Origin: Deroplatys truncata | Lineage: Eukaryota; Arthropoda; Insecta; Mantodea; Mantidae | Length of the DNA stretch: 64,000 nt | NCBI GenBank assembly: GCA_030765065.1 | Contig: CM060979.1 | Location: forward strand, 20,799,001 to 20,863,000 | Direction: 5' to 3' | Part shown: in pieces, positions 57,305 through 64,000 of the stretch | Layout: each line of letters starts with the position of its first letter | How positions within the stretch are numbered: the first letter of the stretch is position 1 | The notes under the pieces: generated by a model | What the model was told of the DNA's origin: nothing | The model's database searches: none | The model's input: only the letters and a program-made list of their open reading frames with translations | Translations under genes and position numbers: made by a program

Positions 57305-58221
57305 TCTGATGTGTTACACTCACATGCCTTTCTCTACTGTTGTACAAACTATTTTTACAAACTCTTATTCTCCATCTATTTCGTATTAATCGAGATAAAC
57401 CTTTGCAGAAACGATCTTTTGATATGCAAACAGAATTACATTTTACACATAGTGACCAGTTCTAAAAATATTTGACTATCGCTTAAGGCGTACTATGTTC
57501 CCCTTGTTTTGTATTAGCAAGGGCAATATGGAAATACAGTAGAATTTAAGCATCAACATATGTCTTAATAGCTGGTTGCTAGGTGCAGCACCATTCTCTT
57601 TGCCACAGATTAATACTCTTTACATATCCAAGACAAAAAAATGAATAATGAATTCCCATTTGAGAAAATAAGTATTGAAAAATTTAAGGGAATAACAAGC
57701 AATATGTCGAAAATGGTTCACTCAACAAAAAAAATGTATATGACATAAATTGTGTATTTTAATGCGATCTACATTTTTTGTGTAGCAAAATTTTGTCTAT
57801 CTCTTATGGTTTACCAGTTATATAAAAGTCGTTCACAATGAAGAATACTTTTGGAGACATTCCCAGAAAATTCAAGATATACATTTTATTTGTCATGAAA
57901 GTATCTTAAACATGTGATATTTTAATCAAAATCGTTAGTCATTTTTGAGAAAATTAAAATGTTCGAAAAATGTTCCATGTAAAGGGTAATCTGGGGGGAT
58001 TTTCTTGAAAACCTTTGTGTCGCATCTCTGGAAGATACTGAACCTAAATACCAAGTTTGGTGTTTATCTGACTGTTCGTTTCTGAGTTATGCTGTTCACA
58101 GACAGACAGACACACACACACATGGACATGTTTCCAAAAATGCTTTTTTTGGATTCAGGGGGTCTCAAAACAAATTTCTGTGAAATCTCGGTATTGAATT
58201 TTTACGTAGTAGAGAAAGTAA
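57305..58221 (-). repeat. Family A copy, near full length, nested
   Basis: From TCTGATGTGTTACACTCACA to TTACGTAGTAGAGAAAGT. The CA tract is ACAGACAGACAGACACACAC. It starts inside the A run of another family A copy. Confidence 0.92.
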
Positions 58222-58251
58222 AAAAAGAAAAGCTGATTAAGTCAGCTACTC

Positions 58252-58830
58252 CTGTGCTAAAATTTACAAGAAAATCCTCCCACCCCAAACGCCCATTTTG
58301 AGTTTCTCAAGATGGCTATAGATCTCAATTAAAATATAAAAATATGTGAGATGTTTGTATAAGGAAATAAAATGTATGTCTTGAATTTCCTCATTCTGAT
58401 TGACTAATTAGCTGTAAAGAATAGACAAAAACTTAATTCACAATACGTAAAAAATGAAGGTCTCATTTAAAACATAATTTGTGTGATACTTTTTTGGGGT
58501 TTAACTTTTTTTTAATTTAGATGTTTGTTTTTAATATTTTGAATTTTCAAATACTTTGTACTTTTTGAGGTGCTAACATCATCATTTGTTTGTTCCTTGT
58601 GGTCATGCAAATAGTGAGGTTCCAAAGCGAGCACATAGTGGTAGGTTTTTTAAACATTTGACTATCATTTCAGCCTCCTGTATCCCATTGTACCGGTAAC
58701 AAAATGTATAATGAATATATTTCTATAAATATTCATCTCGATTAACATGAAGTACTTGAAAAATAACCTTATGTGGGATTGGTTTGTAGAAGAATGAATA
58801 TAGAAAGTCATGTAAACATAACACATAAGA
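58252..58830 (+). repeat. Family A fragment, hairpin half
   Basis: Decayed interior to TAGAAAGTCATGTAAACATA and ACACATAAGA plus a T run. The other end is missing. Confidence 0.75.
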
Positions 58831-58831
58831 T

Positions 58832-59484
58832 TTTTATGTTTAATAATGATACTTTGTACATAAATATTCACATTTCAATTACAGTAATAGGCAGTCAAGG
58901 CAACAAATGGCCATTGATAGCACTGAATATGTTAGCTATGTAATCTGAGAAGGAGAAAGATTCAAAAGTTGCATATAAATTAAATTAACATAATTTGTAA
59001 GCACTCAATAAAATCACAAACCAAAATAACCATGATGCATTCTTATTATTATTATTGAATTTTGAATTAATGACTTGTCATTATTTTAATGTTTATTTTA
59101 AAATGTTCAGGAAACTGTATCAGCTAATAAACAGTTTTCTGTATGCATAACAAATTCAAGAGAAACAAACTATTTTACTGATTTTAAAATTTTATTGGGA
59201 GTTTATCTAATGATTTGTTTATTTCCTGAATGCAGCAGTTTAATAAATAAAGTTGTTGATATAGTACAGGTACCGTACATGAATAAAGTTTTTCTATGAA
59301 AAGTAAACAGCACAATACAACAAAAGTACATTGTAAAACACTCTCGTTTGTCAATACATTTAATCATTTTTCTTCAATTGATTTAGCTACCATAAATAAA
59401 AGGCTTCTAACAACCTTTTTATCCTGACCTCAGTACATGCGTAGAAGCATCTTGTTAATGTTCATAACTGTTCCGTTTTTCTTT
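58832..59484. other. No gene seen
   Basis: AT-rich, nothing recognised. Confidence 0.3.
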
Positions 59485-59485
59485 T

Positions 59486-59912
59486 ACGTTCTCTACTACT
59501 TTATAGTACATAAGTTGGAGCAGTATTGTACTCCATCCAAAAATTTGATACCAAGTTTTCTCCGGAAATATGTTTTGAGATTCCCTTAATCCAAAAGAAT
59601 TGCTTTCAGAAAAATTGCATGCATGCACATGTGTGTGCGCACGCATTCAAAAATGAAAAGTCTGTTAGACACAAAACTTGGTATTTAAGTTTAACATCTT
59701 CCAAGGATGTGACACAAATATTTTCGAGAAAATTCCTCTTCCCAAAACTACTCTTTGCATGGAAAATTTATGATTTTTATTAAAGTACCATATGTTTTAA
59801 GATAGTTGCATGATAATGTATACCATGAATTTTCTGAGAACAGCCTATGAAGTCCTCTTCATTATGAATGACTTCTTAAACCATAAAAGATACACAAAAT
59901 CTTAATGTACAA
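59486..59912 (+). repeat. Family A fragment
   Basis: From ACGTTCTCTACTACTTTATA to the middle of the element. It abuts the inverted copy at 59917. Confidence 0.78.
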
Positions 59913-59916
59913 AAAT

Positions 59917-60771
59917 GCAATGTGTTGCATTCACATGACTTTGTCTACCCTCTATAGCTTATTAGTGAGCATAAAAAATTATTCTTATGAAAGTTTATTT
60001 TCCTATCTACTTCACTTTAATCGAGATAAACCTTTCTGGAAATAGCTGCATTACACATATCATTACAAAAGCAATAAAAATAGTCAAATATTTTAGACTA
60101 TATGCTGGCCCTGGAAAAATCCATACTCTTTCCATGAGGCTGTGAGAAAGAATTGAAAATCGACAGGACTTCAAAATCATGGCTAAGTATTCAACAATTC
60201 AAACCATTAATGTTGGATATCTCGGAAATGGCTTATGCCACAAAAAATTTATTTGAAATAAATTGTGTGTTTTAAAGTGACCTACATTTTTTGTGTAGTC
60301 CATTTTTGTTTATTGCTTAACGTTTACCAGTTGTACAAGATTATACAAAATTGTTTCTGAATGGAGAGGGCTTCACAGGCTATTCAAAGAAATTCAAGAT
60401 ATACCTTTTTATTTGTCAGGTAAATATCTTTAATATATGGTAATTTTAATAAAAATTGTTAGAGCCAGTTTTAGAAAATCAAAAATTTTGAAAAATCTTT
60501 CATGTACAGGGTGGGGGAATTTTCATGAAAATATTTGTGTTGCATCTTTGGAAGGTACTGAACTTAAATACCAGATTTGGTATTTGTTTGACTTTCTGTT
60601 TTTGAGTTACAGTGTTCAAACACACACACACACACTCGGACCTCTTTCTAAAAATGCCCTTTTTTATACATACAGGGAGTCTTAAAACATGTATTTCCAG
60701 CTAGATCTCGGTATGGAGTTTTGGGTGGAATACAATATTTCCCCTTACAATGTATACATAACATAGAAAGT
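59917..60771 (-). repeat. Family A copy, older subfamily
   Basis: GCAATGTGTTGCATTCACAT to ATAACATAGAAAGT, with the full interior and a short (CA)n tract (60620-60636). Hairpin and subterminal repeat both carry substitutions. Confidence 0.85.
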
Positions 60772-60779
60772 AAAAAAAT

Positions 60780-61084
60780 TTATTTCTTGTTAAAGAACAC
60801 AATTTATATCATTCAACCATTTCCAAGATATGCTTTATTAATGGTTGTAATTTTCAAATATACTTTCATGAGGTGGTAACTTCTTATTTGCTTTTTCTCG
60901 TGGTGTTGCAAAGAGTATGGAATTTCAAAGTCACTATACAGCGATCCACTTTTTAAAAATCTGACTATCATTTTAGTTTACTGTATGTTTCATATACCTA
61001 TAATGAAATGTGTAGTGACATTTATTTTGATTAACAAGAAGTAGACAGAAGAATAAGCTTTTGTAAGAAAGAAACACATCAGAT
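60780..61084 (+). repeat. Family A fragment, hairpin half
   Basis: TTTATTTCTTGTTAAAGAAC to AAGAAAGAAACACATCAGA. The 12-bp subterminal repeat has been deleted. Confidence 0.72.
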
Positions 61085-61760
61085 TTTCCACATTGCAACT
61101 CCCTATTCGTAACACAAAATTGGATTCTAAGAATAATAGGAGGAGGTAATCCACGATTTACTTGCCGACCATTATTTAAAAAATTTAAAATCTTACCTCT
61201 CCCATGTATCTTCATTTATGAAATTCTAAAATTTACAAAATTAAATCTGACGATTGAAAATGGCTATTATACCTTCAAGACACAATCCATAGCCATAATA
61301 CCAGACAGAGAATGGATATCCACATCCAGAGAAGTCGCACAAGCACTCGTAAAAATAGTGTAATAAACTTAGGAATAATTTTTTTCAATAAATTATCCTT
61401 ATCTAATTAAACCAACTGCAAAACTGCAGTATTTAAAAAGGGAAGTTATGGCATACTTGCTTCATCACTGCTTCTATTCTGTTAACGAATTTATGGACAA
61501 CCCTTAATAATCTGTAAAATTGTATATATCATAGTTTTTACTTGTGCAGTCTCTGTAAATAATTATATGTTTTGTTTAATACTGACTTATCTTATATCAT
61601 GGTACCTGTGTACAATGTATGATTTACAAGATGAATAAACTATCTATATATGAAATTAAACTTATGTTAGGTTTTGTCTTTGACTCTGCCAGCTTTATGT
61701 AATAGGTCTGTGGCCAGACATTAGCTTGTAACAAATAATAATGTGTTTGTGAACTGTTTC
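61085..61760. other. Upstream of the E74 exon, no gene seen
   Basis: AT-rich intron side ending in the acceptor TGTGAACTGTTTCAG at 61762. No other coding signal. Confidence 0.4.
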
Positions 61761-61762
61761 AG

Positions 61763-61993
61763 GTCGTTGTTGAAGAGTGAGAGAGGTAGCATTAGGTAGA
61801 AGACTGAGCATTACCCGGCAGCACGCTGGCAGACACCCAGTTGGTTGTCAGCAGGCCGCCTCCGCCGCCGCAGTCCTCTGCAGGAGCCGGCCAGCCACCA
61901 CCTTTCAGTTGCAGCAGTATGCCTTTCATAGATGACGACTTGCTGTGGTGCCCTGATAACGACGGCAAGATGGTTGATCTGTCACAGTGCCTG
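61763..61993 (+). CDS. Eip74EF: E74 (ETS factor) 5' UTR and first coding exon
   Basis: After a good acceptor (TGTTTCAG) comes a 156-nt GC-rich leader, then ATG at 61919. The 25 codons read MPFIDDDLLWCPDNDGKMVD then LSQCL. MPFIDDxLLWCPDNDG is the N terminus I know from the long (A) isoform of E74, the ecdysone-induced ETS-domain transcription factor. An in-frame stop at 61805-61807 with no ATG between supports this start; a longer reading would need a TTG start. The exon is the second or later in the transcript since it starts at an acceptor. It appears to end CTG|GCAAGT, a GC-AG type donor; the alternative GT at 61998 has poor context. The ETS domain is outside the window. Assignment rests on this short N terminus alone. 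Confidence 0.75.
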
Positions 61994-62365
61994 GCAAGTG
62001 CCCAAACAAAAACTACTCCTGTAAATTTCCCATTTTTTTTTTTTCAATTTAGGCGCAAGATGACACACAAAGTTCCAGGCTGAAAGCAAAATGCTGTTTG
62101 CAGTATTAGAGATTCAAAACAATATGTGATTATAATGTTGGTGATCAAACACCTCTTTTATGAGATAACAACAATATATTTTATTTGTAATCTTGTTTTG
62201 AATTCATTGTTCAATCTAATATTTGGAACTTTCAGCCTAGAATTTTAAGCTAAGATTCGCAAAAGTTGTTTGACTGACAAATTAAAAAATGACTAACTAT
62301 AAAGCCAAGGAAACAAATAGTGTAAAAGTGATTTCACAATTGCTTAAAGTGTTGAAAACTTAAAA
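61994..62365. other. E74 intron, no feature seen
   Basis: AT-rich, including a T run at 62032-62044 that lets the exon frame run on for a few codons. Confidence 0.35.
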
Positions 62366-62366
62366 C

Positions 62367-62800
62367 TTACAAGATTTGATCAAATTGATCAAGTAAATTC
62401 ACATTTACTTTAATACATTTTTCACAACCTTGTTTTATATAAATAACCAAATGTTTACACAAATCTTTGTTAGTATTTAGCACCTCACTTTCTTCTTGGA
62501 TTATTCTTCTCAGATGTTCCAAATTTGTAGGTCTTTGAGCAAAAATATTATTTTTCAAAATTCCTCACACTAAAAGTCTAATGTTGTTAGATGGCATGGC
62601 TCTAGCTGCCAATTAGTTTTACCACACCTTCCATACTCATGAAATTACTGTCGAGATATTCCCTAATGCTAAACTGTAAAGAGGTGGAAGGATATCTTGT
62701 TGCGAAATTAAGTTTGTATAATTCTCAAACAAAGGAAGATATTATAGCTCTTCTTGTAACATTTCCAGATACAAATTACCAGTTGAGGGCCATCAAAACA
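62367..62800 (-). pseudogene. Mariner/IS630-type transposase relic
   Basis: Minus-strand traces in order: NLYLEMLQEEL (about 62740-62790), ISQQD (for FQQDGAP), HLTTLDF (for the DLTPLDFFLWG block, catalytic acid kept), then a clean 63-codon frame NNIFAQRPTNLEHLRRIIQE to the C terminus at 62367. No terminal repeats identified. Antisense frame at 62639-62854 is a shadow. Confidence 0.65.
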
Positions 62801-62859
62801 AGTAATGCAGTCAAGCTACTTTTGGTGCATATGAAAACTAACCCACATATTTGATTGCA

Positions 62860-63560
62860 AATAAAGCAGTAATAAATAGTAAAATACACAATGCTGGTTA
62901 TCTGAAATATAAGATGAATACTCAATATTTAAGTAATTCATAGTTTTGTGGCATAAGACATATCCTTCACTATTTTTTCCATCATTTTTACACATGTTGT
63001 CCATCATCTTGTATCTGTCTGTTTAGCATTTCATCTAGTGCATTTTCTCCTTTTATAGCGCTGCTTTACTTCTTATGTATTTTGTTCATTGCATATGCAC
63101 AGAATCATGTTTACTCACTTCACTATAATGTGAGTATTTTTCAGTACGCTTAAAGCACTTAGTTAAAGTCCTTTCTTCAAGGGTCTGCAAAAAATGATTC
63201 ATTTGAAAAAGTACACACTAATATGCGGTTATCATAAACACTAGAACAGTATCACTTCAGTATTATTATTATAAATTTCTTTCTTTTTTTTTTACAAGTT
63301 GCTATTTAAAATACTGTTGAAGAAATATTAAAGCAAGTATATGTTTAAATAAGGAAACTGATGCAAATTTCAGATTGTATAAAAGCTATTTTGAAAGCAA
63401 TTTTGCTAAACTTCTGTGCTGTTCAAATTAATGAACAAGACCGTCATGTATTTTTAAATTATTTTTTATTTTAGTTATTTTTTTTCCTCCTGGAAAAAAG
63501 CATGTGTATCTGAAAATGTGTTAATACAAAAGCACTATGAACCAACAGTAACATCTTACT
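62860..63560. other. E74 intron, no gene seen
   Basis: AT-rich, nothing recognised. Confidence 0.3.
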
Positions 63561-63563
63561 GTT

Positions 63564-64000
63564 ACTTTCTGTACTACGTATAGTAAGTAAGGGAAGAATT
63601 CAGTGTAGAGGTTCCATTGAAAATAAATGTTTTGGGCCTTCCTGAACTTCCCCCCCCCCCAAAAAAAAAAAATTAGAAAAAGGTCTGTATGTCGTAAACA
63701 GCATAACACAAAAACGAAAAGTTGGTTTAGTAATAAACTTGGTGTTTAAGTTCAACATCTTCCAGGGATGCAACACAAAGATTTTCAAGAAAATCCCTCA
63801 ATCCCAAACTAGCCTTTACAGGGAACATTTTTCGAAAATTTTGATTTTCTCAAAAATGGCTCTAAAAGTTTGATTAAACTACAATATGTTTTAAGATATT
63901 TTCATAACAAATTAAGTGCATATCTTGACTTTTCTAGAAATAGCCTCTGAAGTCCTCTTCATTCTGAATGATTTTTGCATAAGTGATAAACCATAAGAGA
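63564..64000 (+). repeat. Family A copy, runs off the window
   Basis: From ACTTTCTGTACTACGTATAG. It contains a C run then A run (63650-63671) in place of the GAATCC-A tract, and the interior blocks to the edge. Confidence 0.85.

Noticed and set aside
61841-61918. Upstream extension of the E74 frame (proline-rich)
   Set aside because: It would need a TTG start; an in-frame stop at 61805-61807 and the known MPFIDD start favour ATG at 61919.

Overview
Eukaryotic, animal and almost certainly insect chromosomal DNA. Two host genes can be recognised by their exons. LSM11, the U7 snRNP Sm-like protein of histone mRNA 3' end processing, lies on the minus strand. The N-terminal coding exon of the ecdysone-induced ETS factor E74 lies on the plus strand. 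The introns are very long and packed with nested transposons and tRNA-derived SINEs, which fits an insect with a large, repeat-rich genome. I cannot name the species.

Layout of genes. LSM11 runs right to left: coding exon 1 at 54766-54939, a Sm1-region exon at 19072-19190, and the next Sm1 exon at 9006-9144. Exon phases show that at least one short exon between exon 1 and 19190 was not found, and that the C-terminal exons lie left of 9006 or outside the window. The E74 exon at 61763-61993 is about 7 kb upstream of LSM11, in divergent orientation, and its intron leaves the window at the right. Nothing else looks like a functional host gene.

The rest is repeats. The dominant one, here called family A, is present about 35 times (roughly 19 kb, close to 30% of the window by my estimate). 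It is a non-coding element of about 0.9 kb with a 12-bp subterminal inverted repeat (ACTTTCTCTACT), a terminal hairpin, a CA microsatellite at a fixed internal place, and ends that sit in A/T runs. This matches non-autonomous Helentron (HINE/DINE-1-like) elements. For family A, '+' means the hairpin end is at the right. Other elements: at least seven mariner/IS630-type elements of different families, some with intact TA-flanked inverted repeats and two rearranged into palindromes; two TTAA-flanked elements; a hAT-like relic; a possible Crypton relic; an inverted pair of LTR-like sequences; an RNase H-bearing non-LTR retrotransposon; and several tRNA-derived SINE families.

The most striking locus is 30361-31972. 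A tRNA-headed SINE flanked by a 15-bp target-site duplication, inserted in a family A copy, has an internal unit of about 87 bp expanded to about 17 tandem copies: a small satellite born inside a retroposon. Nesting allows relative dating: family A copies are interrupted by SINEs, mariners and retrotransposons, and family A copies also lie inside other elements and inside each other.
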